From: Afipia sp.
GTDB taxonomy: Bacteria > Pseudomonadota > Alphaproteobacteria > Rhizobiales > Xanthobacteraceae
NCBI GenBank assembly: GCA_030652315.1
Contig: JAUSAX010000096.1
Location: forward strand, 1-64,000
Reading direction: 5' to 3'
Length of the DNA: 64,000 bases
In this document: piece by piece, positions 8,422 to 16,645 of the stretch
Numbering within the stretch: position 1 is the first letter of the stretch
Layout: each line of letters begins with the position of its first letter
Notes under the pieces: model-generated
The model's input: only the letters and a program-made list of their open reading frames with translations
Told to the model about the DNA's origin: nothing
Database searches by the model: none
Translations under genes and position numbers: made by a program

Positions 8422-10269
8422 CTAGCGCGCGACGGCGGGTTTTCTCGCCGGCGCATCCGCATCACGACCTTTCGGAAGATCGGGCACCAGCGTCGGATGC
8501 AGCTGCTGCGAATGGCGCACGCAGTTGCGCCCGTCGGATTTAGCGCTGTACAGCGCCGCGTCGGCGGCCTCGACCAACTGCCGCCACGCCAGTTGCCCGA
8601 GATTGCCCCTGGCAACGCCGAAACTCGCCGTGACGGTCAGCGTCGTGCCATCCGACAGAACAAACTCGTACGCTTCCAGCGTGGTGCGGATTCTCTTGGC
8701 GAGTGCCTTTGCGCCGGTGAAATCGTCACCCGACATCAGGATCACGAACTCCTCTCCGCCGAAGCGGGCGAAGATATCGCCTGGCCTCAACATCGGGCGC
8801 ACCACACGCACGCATTCTTTCAGCACATGATCGCCCTCGAGATGGCCGTAGCGATCGTTGATGGCCTTGAAATGATCGATATCCATCAGGATGAGGCAGG
8901 CAGCCTCCTCCCCGGTCCGGTTACCGGCGTGGCGTTCACCAATCATATCGAGAGCGCCACGATTCATCAGCCCGGTGAGCCCGTCGGTCTCCGCCTGCTG
9001 CTTCAGCTCCTTCGTCAGCGACGCGCGCTCGGCCAGGCTGTCGCGAAGAATGGCGATGGCGTCGAACAGGCGGCGCATTTCGGTGGCGTGATGTGGCTCA
9101 GGATAAGGTACGGTGGGACGATCCTCCGCCAGAACGATCACGGCTTCCCGCGCCCGCATCAACGGCCCGAACACAAACCGTTGCGCTGCGACCAGCAGGC
9201 CAACCAGAATTCCGAGAATGATCGTGGTGATAGCGATCGTTATCACAAGGGTCACCAGCGCTCCGTTGCGAACCACGGTGAAGTGCTCGAGTGTGACATC
9301 GAGAAAACCTCCGCGCAGGCGCTCCAGCGGTTTCAGCGTTTCGACGAAGTGGACCGTGAATTTGTCAGCCGTCATCGAGTACGTGCCCGAGACGCGGCCT
9401 TCCGCGATAAGCCCATCAACCATGCTCAGGCCTTGCCCGAAAAACATCCGCTCGACATCGCGCCAACCCGCAGACAGAAGCGGATTGCCACGGCTGATGA
9501 CGTCTTCTCCTATCAGTCGCCACAGTTCGAGAATGCGGCCGCGCGTCCGGTTGCTGTCGACAAGATGTTTCAACTGCAGCGGCTGGCCGACAGCGACTGG
9601 CGCCATGATCTGCGACGCGATCCGGCCACCATGCTCACGCAACTCACCGAGAATCCGCCCGGTCATCACCGGTGCCGCCAATCCCGGACTCGATAGGCTC
9701 AGGGCCGCCACCTTCCACGCGACAACGGGCTGAAATGTATCGACGACCTCAAACATGCTCTCGATCGCCGCTTGTACATCGGCGACGCTGCGGCTCGCTC
9801 GCGGCATAGCCGCGACGCGATCGACTTCACGGCGACCTTCCTGAAGCTGCGCCTTCACCGGGATCAACAGCTGCGGCGGGATGCCGCCACTCGCAGACAG
9901 CTGCTCGAGGATGACGTCTGACCAGGAGCGGAATGCTGCGAGCCGTTCGCGCAGCGTCCCGTCTGTCATGCCTGCATCGCCAAGCACGCTGTTCGAGGGC
10001 CCGCGTTCAGCCGACAGACGATTGGCGACATCGAGGATCAGCCGGTAACTCTCCAGCCCGTCCAGATTCTGCCGGGCACGGCGATAATCGTCGAGCGAGC
10101 GGCCAATCACGCTGGTGGCGAGAATCCCGGTGCAGACGAGTGCGATTCCGGTCCCGATCAACAGCTTGCGGCGCAGGCTGTGATCGTCGCCGCACGGCAT
10201 GCTGTGCCAAAAGCGACGTCTGACTCGTTGCAACAATGCTCCGAAATATTCGACGGACCGTGAGGCCAT
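8422..10269 (-). CDS. membrane-bound diguanylate cyclase (GGDEF) with periplasmic sensor domain
   Basis: A 615-residue sensor enzyme predicted to make cyclic di-GMP. One membrane segment is at about 35-55 and a second at about 338-362. Between them is a helical periplasmic domain whose start (ANRLSAERGPSNSVLG) resembles nitrate/nitrite-sensing (NIT) domains. A short linker leads to the GGDEF domain: metal Asp in ILMDIDHFK, active-site GGEEF (504-508) and an intact inhibitory I-site RPGD five residues before it. There is no EAL domain. The ATG at 10269 is preferred over one at 10320, which has no ribosome binding site. It reads in the same direction as the sugar operon but is separated from it by 257 bases. 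Confidence 0.9.
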   Translation of the reverse strand: MASRSVEYFGALLQRVRRRFWHSMPCGDDHSLRRKLLIGTGIALVCTGILATSVIGRSLDDYRRARQNLDGLESYRLILDVANRLSAERGPSNSVLGDAGMTDGTLRERLAAFRSWSDVILEQLSASGGIPPQLLIPVKAQLQEGRREVDRVAAMPRASRSVADVQAAIESMFEVVDTFQPVVAWKVAALSLSSPGLAAPVMTGRILGELREHGGRIASQIMAPVAVGQPLQLKHLVDSNRTRGRILELWRLIGEDVISRGNPLLSAGWRDVERMFFGQGLSMVDGLIAEGRVSGTYSMTADKFTVHFVETLKPLERLRGGFLDVTLEHFTVVRNGALVTLVITIAITTIILGILVGLLVAAQRFVFGPLMRAREAVIVLAEDRPTVPYPEPHHATEMRRLFDAIAILRDSLAERASLTKELKQQAETDGLTGLMNRGALDMIGERHAGNRTGEEAACLILMDIDHFKAINDRYGHLEGDHVLKECVRVVRPMLRPGDIFARFGGEEFVILMSGDDFTGAKALAKRIRTTLEAYEFVLSDGTTLTVTASFGVARGNLGQLAWRQLVEAADAALYSAKSDGRNCVRHSQQLHPTLVPDLPKGRDADAPARKPAVAR

Positions 10270-10557
10270 GGTTCTTCTGGTCCTTATTGGCGCGTTCTGC
10301 GTCCGCGGCCATAGGCACATGCAGGACTTTCATTTGAGTAAAACCACACGGTTAAGATCGCGTCGGAAACCGGGCGTCCCCGCGACGGCTCCGCGCGCGG
10401 TGACACAGCGCAAATGCTGGACATACCGGCTCATCTGCATCTCGGCGGCGCGCGCGTTAGGGGGAAATTCAGCTTAACGCGCCCCGTTATGCATGGCGGG
10501 GCGGCGGGTTATCATGCAAGCGCGCGGCTCGCGTCGCGAACGGTATTTTCTGCCGCT

Positions 10558-10806
10558 TCAGTACCGGGGAGCGCGCCGCGGCGGAAGGTCCCGGCCGGAG
10601 GGTTGAAGCCAGAAATTCTGCTGGCAGTAACCGGCGGTGCCGGAGACCGCAGCCAAACACTGCTCGTAAGTATCGTATCGGCAATCGCCCGGCCCGGCCT
10701 CGGCCTTCCGGCAGAACGGATAGTCGCGAGCTTCGGACGGACTCCAGCTTAGCGCCGAGAATGCTGCGATTCCGATCGCGGCCAGAATGACTTTCTGCCT
10801 GTTCAT
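10558..10806 (-). CDS. DUF3551 domain small exported protein
   Basis: An 82-residue protein with a Sec signal peptide (residues 1 to about 26, ending SEA). A small cysteine-containing domain follows, with the pattern YPFC...DCRYDTYEQC...GYCQQN that marks DUF3551, a family I know mainly from Bradyrhizobium and relatives. Four cysteines in the mature part could form two disulfides in the periplasm. The function of the family is unknown. It stands alone, pointing away from the small gene at 11081. Confidence 0.85.
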   Translation of the reverse strand: MNRQKVILAAIGIAAFSALSWSPSEARDYPFCRKAEAGPGDCRYDTYEQCLAAVSGTAGYCQQNFWLQPSGRDLPPRRAPRY

Positions 10807-10905
10807 CGCGCATCTCCAATTGAGCGGCAGCTAATTGCCAACCGTTCCTCCGGCGCATGCGGCCCGTCAACCAACGAATCTGTGACCGGAGTCCGCGTGT
10901 TGTCG

Positions 10906-10995
10906 TCAGACCAAGGCGGCCGCGTTGTTGGGCAGCATGCGCTTGATGGCGTGCCGCACCGTCGTCACCGCCGGCGCCTTGTTCGTGGTCGCCAT
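10906..10995 (-). CDS. possible 29-residue small protein
   Basis: A short reading frame begins with ATG at 10995 and ends with TGA at 10906. It encodes a basic peptide (MATTNKAPAVTTVRHAIKRM and nine more residues) with third codon positions rich in G and C, as in real genes here. No ribosome binding site is obvious. It points away from the hairpin-led gene at 11081, with the region between them serving both. It may be real or chance; no family is recognised. Confidence 0.3.
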   Translation of the reverse strand: MATTNKAPAVTTVRHAIKRMLPNNAAALV

Positions 10996-11030
10996 TGTCG
11001 CACGCTGAAACCGTTGACCGGAACCGGCGG

Positions 11031-11077
11031 AACCCCTTGTATGACGGAGGATTCAAGCTGCCGTCATACAAGGGGTT
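11031..11077 (+). promoter_or_regulatory. perfect 17-bp hairpin covering the ribosome binding site of the 11081 gene
   Basis: Arms at 11031-11047 and 11061-11077 are perfectly complementary (AACCCCTTGTATGACGG and its complement) around a 13-base loop. The 3' arm holds the only Shine-Dalgarno-like stretch (AAGGGG), and the ATG follows 3 bases after the stem. In RNA the stem would block translation initiation. In DNA the same repeat could be the operator of an autoregulating protein. It has no T-run, so it is not a classical terminator. Confidence 0.7.
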
Positions 11078-11080
11078 GGC

Positions 11081-11299
11081 ATGCGCAAGGTCATCGAATT
11101 CGACGAAGGGACCTATCAAGCCCTGGTGCAACTCGGACGAGACCGGATGGCGACACTTCAGGAACTCGCCGATGAATCTTTCGCCGATCTGCTGAAAAAG
11201 CACGGCGTGCCGAAGGACCTGCGCGAGGCGCTGCTCAGAAGCGCACAGACCTCCGCGCCCATCGCAAAGCGCAAGACGAAAACCGCGCGGCGCAAATGA
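11081..11299 (+). CDS. small hypothetical protein, possibly ribbon-helix-helix-like
   Basis: A 72-residue protein. The start (MRKVIEFDEGTYQALVQLG, then RDRMATLQELADESFADLLKKHG) has a short strand followed by two helices, reminiscent of ribbon-helix-helix DNA-binding proteins. The C-terminal tail is lysine/arginine-rich (KRKTKTARRK). No toxin gene is next to it; instead its stop overlaps the start of an SDR gene by 4 bases, so the two are coupled. A strong hairpin sits across its ribosome binding site. A role as an autoregulator is an inference from shape and context only. Confidence 0.65.
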   Translation: MRKVIEFDEGTYQALVQLGRDRMATLQELADESFADLLKKHGVPKDLREALLRSAQTSAPIAKRKTKTARRK

Positions 11300-12162
11300 C
11301 GCGCGCCTCCGACCGACATGCCGCTCCTGCCAGCCCGGTGCTGATCACCGGATGCTCCAGCGGAGTCGGCCGCGCGGCAGCGACGATCTTCCGCACAGCA
11401 GGGTATGAGACTTTCGCGACCGCCCGCGATCCCTCGACGCTCGACGATCTGCGCGCCATCGGCTGCCGTACGCTGGCGCTCGATGTCACCAGCGAAGATG
11501 CTCGCCGTGCCGCCGTCGAAACCGTTGAACGGGAATTCGGCGCGGTCGGAATTCTCGTCAACAATGCCGGCTATGGTCAGTACGGCCCGCTGGAAGAAAT
11601 TTCGCTCGACGCGCTGCGGCTGCAATTTGAGACCAATGTGTTCGGCGGATTGCGTCTGGCGCAACTGGTACTGCCTGCCATGCGGCGCGCGAGACACGGA
11701 CGCATCGTCAACGTCAGCTCAGTCGCAGGCCGCGTCTCTTCGATCGGCGGCGGCGCGTACCATGCCTCGAAGTTCGCTGTCGAAGCCCTGACCGACGCGC
11801 TGCGTCCCGAGGTCGAACCGTTCGGCATCGACGTGGTGAATGTGTTGCCCGGCCCGATCGCCACGCGATTCGAGACGACGCTGCTGAAAACGATCCCCGA
11901 TACCGGCCAGCAAAGTCCGTACACGTATTTCAAGCAGCGCCTCGCCGAGCGCATGCACAATTTTCTGAACCCGCAGAAACTCGGCGTGATGTCGGCAGAG
12001 ACCGTGGCGCGCGTTGTGTTCAAGGCCGCGACGGCGAGACGTCCAAAGACCCGTTACAGCGTGGGCTTCATCGCGCACCTCGGTCCCATCGGCCGCGCCC
12101 TGACGCCCGACCGCGTGGTGGATGTCATGACGCGGCGGACGGTGCCGGTCGAGAAGAAATAG
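11296..12162 (+). CDS. SDR family oxidoreductase
   Basis: A short-chain dehydrogenase/reductase of 288 residues. The cofactor motif is TGCSSGVGRA near the N-terminus, NNAG follows at about residue 90, the active-site Ser is in VNVSSVAG and the YxxxK motif is YHASK. The layout fits the classical NAD(P)H-dependent group acting on ketones or alcohols of lipids or steroids. The substrate cannot be inferred. The start overlaps the stop of the small upstream gene (ATGA), so expression depends on that leader. Confidence 0.9.
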   Translation: MTRASDRHAAPASPVLITGCSSGVGRAAATIFRTAGYETFATARDPSTLDDLRAIGCRTLALDVTSEDARRAAVETVEREFGAVGILVNNAGYGQYGPLEEISLDALRLQFETNVFGGLRLAQLVLPAMRRARHGRIVNVSSVAGRVSSIGGGAYHASKFAVEALTDALRPEVEPFGIDVVNVLPGPIATRFETTLLKTIPDTGQQSPYTYFKQRLAERMHNFLNPQKLGVMSAETVARVVFKAATARRPKTRYSVGFIAHLGPIGRALTPDRVVDVMTRRTVPVEKK

Positions 12163-12189
12163 TCGGGACTTGATCCGAATTCACCCGCG

Positions 12190-12318
12190 CCCCTTGTGGG
12201 AGAGGGTGCCGAGTGGCGCAGCCGCGAGGCGGGTGAGGGGTCTTCACGTTCGCGATGAGACCTAACCCCCCTCACCCGGTTTCTCACTGCGTTCGAAACC
12301 ACCCTCTCCCACAAGGGG
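12190..12318. repeat. dispersed palindromic intergenic element, copy 1
   Basis: Perfect 18-base arms (12190-12207 and 12301-12318, CCCCTTGTGGGAGAGGGT and complement) enclose about 93 bases. The interior contains GGGTGAGGGG and a CTCACCCGGTTTCTC block. The same arms and interior blocks occur at 36399-36542. It lies between the convergent ends of the SDR and molybdenum hydroxylase genes. It resembles the non-coding palindromic elements common in rhizobial genomes. Confidence 0.85.
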
Positions 12319-12331
12319 AGAGGGGAAGAAG

Positions 12332-14608
12332 TTACGCCTTCTTCATGCCGGCCTTTACCGCATCTGCGGTGATCGGCAGTGAGCGGACGCGCGCGCCGAC
12401 CGCATTGTAGATCGCGTTGGCGAGCGCCGGCGCAACCACCGTCACCGCGGGTTCGCCGACGCCGGTGGCGGGTTCGCCATTGGCGATGATGGCGAGCGCC
12501 ACCTCCGGGACCTGACTCATTCGCATCGGCGTGTAGGTGTCGAAATTGGTCTGCTCGATCGCGCCATCCTTCATGGTGGCCTTCTCGAACAGCGCCAGCG
12601 ACATGCCCCACAGCGCCGCGCCCTCGACCTGGGCACGGATGCCGTCCGGGTTCACCTGCGTGCCGACATCGGTGGCGACGGTGAGCTTCTTCACCTTGAC
12701 CTCGCCGCTGTCGTTCACCGCGACATGGGCGACACAGGCCGTCCAGCTCGCGGTGGCGCGTTCCTGCGACGACACGCAGGCGACGCCCATGCCTTCACCC
12801 TTGGGCAGCTTCTTGGTGCCGTAACCGGCAAGGCCCATCGCGGCGAGCAGCGTGTTGCGCAGGCGCTGCGCGCCGCCGGCATTGGCGCCGGCGCCATCGA
12901 GCAGATCGATGCGGAATTGCGCCGGGTCTTTCCCCGAAGCCACCGCCAGTTCATCGAGCATGCTTTCCACCGCCCAGAAGGTCCAGCCGGGCGCGACCGA
13001 GCGCAACTGGCCCGAGGGTGTGGCCGACTGCGCCATCTCGTTGATGATGGCGCGGACGTTGTGGTTGGGCACGGTGTAGAAGAAGTCCGCGCCGTTCACC
13101 GTGAAGGCATCGAGCGCACCCTTCTTCTCGACGTCCGGCGACAGAAACGCCGGAATGCCCCAGCGCTTGGTCGGCCAGGCGCTGACGACGTCGTGATTGA
13201 ACGCGATTAGCTTGCCGCTGTCGTCGAGGCCGGCCTTGATCTTCTGGAAGGTCAATGGACGCGAGAAGTCCATGATGGTGTCGTCCTCGCGCGAGTAGAT
13301 GACCTTCACCGGCTTGCCGACGGCTTTCGCCGCAAGCACCGCCGGGATCAGCATGTCACCGTCGAGACGCCGGCCGAAGCCGCCGCCCAGCCACGCCTGA
13401 TGCATGACGATGAATTTGGGATCGACGCCCAGCGCACCGGCTGCGATCGCGCCCGAACGGGTGGCGAACTGGTTGCCGGTGTACAAATGCCAGATGTCAC
13501 CCTTCTGCTCTGCCGTGGCGTTCATCGGCTCCATCGGCGCATGAATGTTGATGTTGGTGGTGTACTCCGCCTCCATCACCTTCGACGCCTTGCCGAGCGC
13601 CTCAGCTGTGTCGCCGTTCTTGACGAAGAACAGCCCGGACGCATTGTCGGCCTGCAGCCGCTTGGCTTCCGCCAGCAGGGATTCGCTGGAGACCTTGGCG
13701 TTCGGCCCGTTGTCGTAAGTGACCTTGAGCGCCTCCGCCGCTTTCTTGGCGTTGGCATAGGTGTTGGCCACCGCCACCACCCAGCCCGTGGTGGTGCCGG
13801 TCTTGTCCTCCAGCGTCACGGCCTTGATGAAGCCCGGCACTTTCTTCGCGCCTGAGTCATCCACCGACTTCACCGTCGCGCCGTAGCGCACCGGCGGCAT
13901 CACGATCTTGCCGTAGACCATGCCGGGCAGGAACGTATCGATCCCGTATTTCGCCGTGCCGTTGGTCTTCGATGGAATGTCGATCTGCGGGATCGACTGG
14001 CCGACCAGCGTGTACTGATCCGGCGTCTTGAGCTTGAGCGCCTTGAGCTCGTCCGCTGTGAACGTCTTGGTCGCCTTGCCGCTTTTCACGATCTCCGCGA
14101 ACGTCAGCGACTTCTTCGACTTCGGATGCGAGATCCGGGAGTCGCGCACCACGAGCTCTGCGGCCGGGACGCCCATCGTTGCGGCGGCGGCTTCCGTCAA
14201 CGCGATGCGGCCGGCGGCACCCGCGCGGCTCATGGCGTCGAAGTTCATCATGGTGCTCCAGGAGCCGCCGGTGATTTGCGCGCCGAGCACCGGATCGTTG
14301 TACTTCGGATCGTTGGACGCGAGCTTGACCCGCATATCCTTCCAGCTCGCACCGAGTTCTTCGGCCACCAGCTGCGCCATGGTCGAGGCGATGTGCTGGC
14401 CCATGTCGGCCTTGCCGCAGGTCACGGTGACAAGCCCGTCCGGGGCGATGGAATACCACACGCTCGGATCGAAGCTTGCGGGCGCGGCCAGCGCACTTGA
14501 GCCGGATAGGGATACGAAGCCGAGCGCGAGGCCCGCGGCGGATGCGCCGACGATGAACGAGCGGCGGCTGAGATCCGTCGATGAATTGACCTTGAGGTGC
14601 TTGTTCAT
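12332..14608 (-). CDS. molybdopterin-binding subunit, xanthine dehydrogenase family (IorB/aldehyde oxidase-like)
   Basis: The large catalytic subunit of a molybdenum hydroxylase, 758 residues. It begins with a twin-arginine signal ([18 protein letters not shown], arginines 15-16), so the folded enzyme is exported to the periplasm. The C-terminal catalytic glutamate is Glu719 in GVGEPA. The signal and length match the isoquinoline 1-oxidoreductase/aldehyde dehydrogenase group rather than cytosolic xanthine dehydrogenase. The ATG at 14608 overlaps the stop of the iron-sulfur subunit gene by 4 bases; longer upstream frames lie inside that gene. No FAD subunit or cytochrome c gene is adjacent, so the electron acceptor is unclear. 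Confidence 0.92.
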   Translation of the reverse strand: MNKHLKVNSSTDLSRRSFIVGASAAGLALGFVSLSGSSALAAPASFDPSVWYSIAPDGLVTVTCGKADMGQHIASTMAQLVAEELGASWKDMRVKLASNDPKYNDPVLGAQITGGSWSTMMNFDAMSRAGAAGRIALTEAAAATMGVPAAELVVRDSRISHPKSKKSLTFAEIVKSGKATKTFTADELKALKLKTPDQYTLVGQSIPQIDIPSKTNGTAKYGIDTFLPGMVYGKIVMPPVRYGATVKSVDDSGAKKVPGFIKAVTLEDKTGTTTGWVVAVANTYANAKKAAEALKVTYDNGPNAKVSSESLLAEAKRLQADNASGLFFVKNGDTAEALGKASKVMEAEYTTNINIHAPMEPMNATAEQKGDIWHLYTGNQFATRSGAIAAGALGVDPKFIVMHQAWLGGGFGRRLDGDMLIPAVLAAKAVGKPVKVIYSREDDTIMDFSRPLTFQKIKAGLDDSGKLIAFNHDVVSAWPTKRWGIPAFLSPDVEKKGALDAFTVNGADFFYTVPNHNVRAIINEMAQSATPSGQLRSVAPGWTFWAVESMLDELAVASGKDPAQFRIDLLDGAGANAGGAQRLRNTLLAAMGLAGYGTKKLPKGEGMGVACVSSQERATASWTACVAHVAVNDSGEVKVKKLTVATDVGTQVNPDGIRAQVEGAALWGMSLALFEKATMKDGAIEQTNFDTYTPMRMSQVPEVALAIIANGEPATGVGEPAVTVVAPALANAIYNAVGARVRSLPITADAVKAGMKKA

Positions 14609-15096
14609 GTTGCTCTCCGATCCGCTGGCGCGTTCGACGCGGTGCGCATGTCGGCGGCAGCCCGCATGATCGCCTTTTGAATCCGCGAATAGGTCATGCA
14701 GCGGCACAGGTTGCCGTCCATGTGCGCGACCACTTCGTCCCTGGTCGGATTGGTGTTCTTGGCGAGCAGCGAGGCGGCCTGCATGATCTGGCCGGACTGG
14801 CAGTAACCGCATTGCGGCACCTGTTCGAGAATCCAGGCCTTCTGCAGCGGATGATCGCCCTTGGCGCTCAAGCCTTCGATGGTGGTGATCTTCTTGCCGG
14901 CGACCTCGCTGAGCGCGGTCTGACACGAGCGGACGGCTTCGCCGTTGACGTGCACCGTGCAGGCGCCGCAGAGCCCCGCGCCGCAGCCGAATTTCGTCCC
15001 CGTCATCTGAAGCTGTTCGCGGATAACCCAGAGCAGCGGCGTATCGCCCGCCGCTTCGACGGACATGTTCCGCCCGTTAATGCTGAGAGTGGGCAT
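14605..15096 (-). CDS. (2Fe-2S)-binding subunit of molybdenum hydroxylase
   Basis: The small electron-transfer subunit, 163 residues. The plant-type [2Fe-2S] ligands are Cys38, 43, 46 and 58, and the second cluster ligands are Cys96, 99, 131 and 133 ([11 protein letters not shown]). The ATG at 15096 follows a good AGGGGAAG ribosome binding site; an in-frame extension to 15165 lacks one. It has no signal peptide, as expected if it is carried out by the Tat signal of the large subunit. It is transcribed first in the two-gene operon. Confidence 0.93.
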   Translation of the reverse strand: MPTLSINGRNMSVEAAGDTPLLWVIREQLQMTGTKFGCGAGLCGACTVHVNGEAVRSCQTALSEVAGKKITTIEGLSAKGDHPLQKAWILEQVPQCGYCQSGQIMQAASLLAKNTNPTRDEVVAHMDGNLCRCMTYSRIQKAIMRAAADMRTASNAPADRRAT

Positions 15097-15303
15097 CGTT
15101 TCTTCCCCTGCCGGCGCACGACATCGCTTACGGCGATGACTCACTTCGAGGTCGATGCCCGCCACGCACCGGGTGGATGACGGGCGCCGCGGAGAATGAT
15201 CGGCTTTTTTGCTGCAGGCAACGCAAATTAGAATCGGTCAAAACAAAATGAATTATCGCGCAATGCAGCGACGCCTTTGTGCAACGCAGAAGGCGAGGAC
15301 ACG

Positions 15304-16221
15304 CTAGCTGCGTTGCGGGCGCGCGCGCTGCGGAATCGTCATCGCTGCGATTCCCACAACGACGCAAACCAGACCGATCCAGACCGTGGGTGAGAGGGTC
15401 TCGCCCAGAAACACCACACCCAGACCGACACCAAGCGGCACGCGCAGATAGGCCTGCGCGGTGGTGCCGACCGATCCCAGCGTCTGGATCAGCCGGAAAT
15501 AGATCACGAAGGCAAGCGCGGTCGAGAACACCGCAAGCGCGAGCAGAGCCGCGATGGATGCTTGCGACGGCGCCAACGTCCATGGCCGGTCGATGATCAG
15601 GCTGAGCGGCGTCAGCATGACCGCGCCGCAGATCATCGATCCGGCAGCCGGCACCATCGGATCGAGCCCGTTGAAGTTGCGCCCGAACAGCGCGGCCGCG
15701 CCGAACAGGACCGCGGAGAGCACCAGTGCGAGCTGCGCGAGGACGTCCTGTCCCAATCCGTTCAGTGCATCGACGCCCACCACGAGGCAAATTCCGGTGA
15801 GACCTGCCGCGACACCGAACGACTGGCGCGGGGTCGGACGCTCGTGACGCACGAACAGCAGCGCCAGCAGGAACGCAAAGATCGGCGCATTCGAGCCCAG
15901 GATGGTGGCGAGGCCCGCGCCGACATGGCGCTCCGCATAGGCGATCAGCGTGAAGGGGACCACGCTATTGAGGCAGGCCTGAATCAGGAAGCGCTTCCAT
16001 ATCGCCGGATCCCGCGGCATGACGATCCCGCGCAAGCGCATGATAGCCAGCAGAATGCCTCCAGCGATCAGGGTGCGCCCGGAGATCAAAGTCAGCGGCG
16101 GAATGGTCTCCACGCCGATCTTGACCAGGGTGTAGGCAGCACCCCATAGCGTGGCTAGCAGCACTAGCAACGCAAGATTGATCGCAGTGCGCGGCCGTGG
16201 CGTCTCGATTGCAAGGGTCAT
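15304..16221 (-). CDS. DMT superfamily transporter (EamA domains)
   Basis: An inner-membrane protein of 305 residues with ten predicted membrane segments arranged as two EamA repeats (about 15-145 and 160-295). The family exports amino acids, sugars or other small metabolites; none can be assigned. It is followed by a 138-base gap to the hydroxylase pair and preceded by the AtuA-type pair on the same strand. Confidence 0.9.
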   Translation of the reverse strand: MTLAIETPRPRTAINLALLVLLATLWGAAYTLVKIGVETIPPLTLISGRTLIAGGILLAIMRLRGIVMPRDPAIWKRFLIQACLNSVVPFTLIAYAERHVGAGLATILGSNAPIFAFLLALLFVRHERPTPRQSFGVAAGLTGICLVVGVDALNGLGQDVLAQLALVLSAVLFGAAALFGRNFNGLDPMVPAAGSMICGAVMLTPLSLIIDRPWTLAPSQASIAALLALAVFSTALAFVIYFRLIQTLGSVGTTAQAYLRVPLGVGLGVVFLGETLSPTVWIGLVCVVVGIAAMTIPQRARPQRS

Positions 16222-16296
16222 GTTGTGCTGTCAGATTCCTGTTGGCGGCGACGTTGCCACGCCGACGCAGTTCGTTATTTCGATGCAGGTCGAAGT

Positions 16297-16641
16297 TTAT
16301 CCGCCGCGCAGCAGATTGGAGTATTGGTCCGGCACCTCGATCTCGAAACCAAGGATCGCCGCCGACAGTGCCTTGCCGTAATTGTCGAGGCTGAGGCTGC
16401 GCGACACCCCGCCGCCGAGTGCGCCCTCCGCCACGAAATTCAGCGCCGCCAGATTGTCGGCCTCATACCGCGTGACCTCGCCCTTGATCGCGCCGCGATA
16501 GAACGCCTTGAACCGCGCGGCGGTCAGTTGCTGTTTCAACAACGGATAGAATTCGTCGCAATAGGCGATCACCGCGATGTTCGAGGTGTTGCCCTTGTCG
16601 CCGGACCGGACATGCGCGACCCGTTCGAGTTTGGTCCGCAT
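16297..16641 (-). CDS. AtuA-like small subunit (C-terminal ferredoxin-fold domain)
   Basis: A 114-residue protein with the hallmark start LERVAHVRSGDKGNTSNIAV, corresponding to the C-terminal domain of longer AtuA proteins. The ATG at 16641 lies 4 bases after the stop of the large AtuA gene; an in-frame extension into that gene is not needed. In many bacteria the two domains are fused in one protein of about 590 residues; here they are separate adjacent genes and probably form one complex. Confidence 0.85.
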   Translation of the reverse strand: MRTKLERVAHVRSGDKGNTSNIAVIAYCDEFYPLLKQQLTAARFKAFYRGAIKGEVTRYEADNLAALNFVAEGALGGGVSRSLSLDNYGKALSAAILGFEIEVPDQYSNLLRGG

Positions 16642-16645
16642 GATG

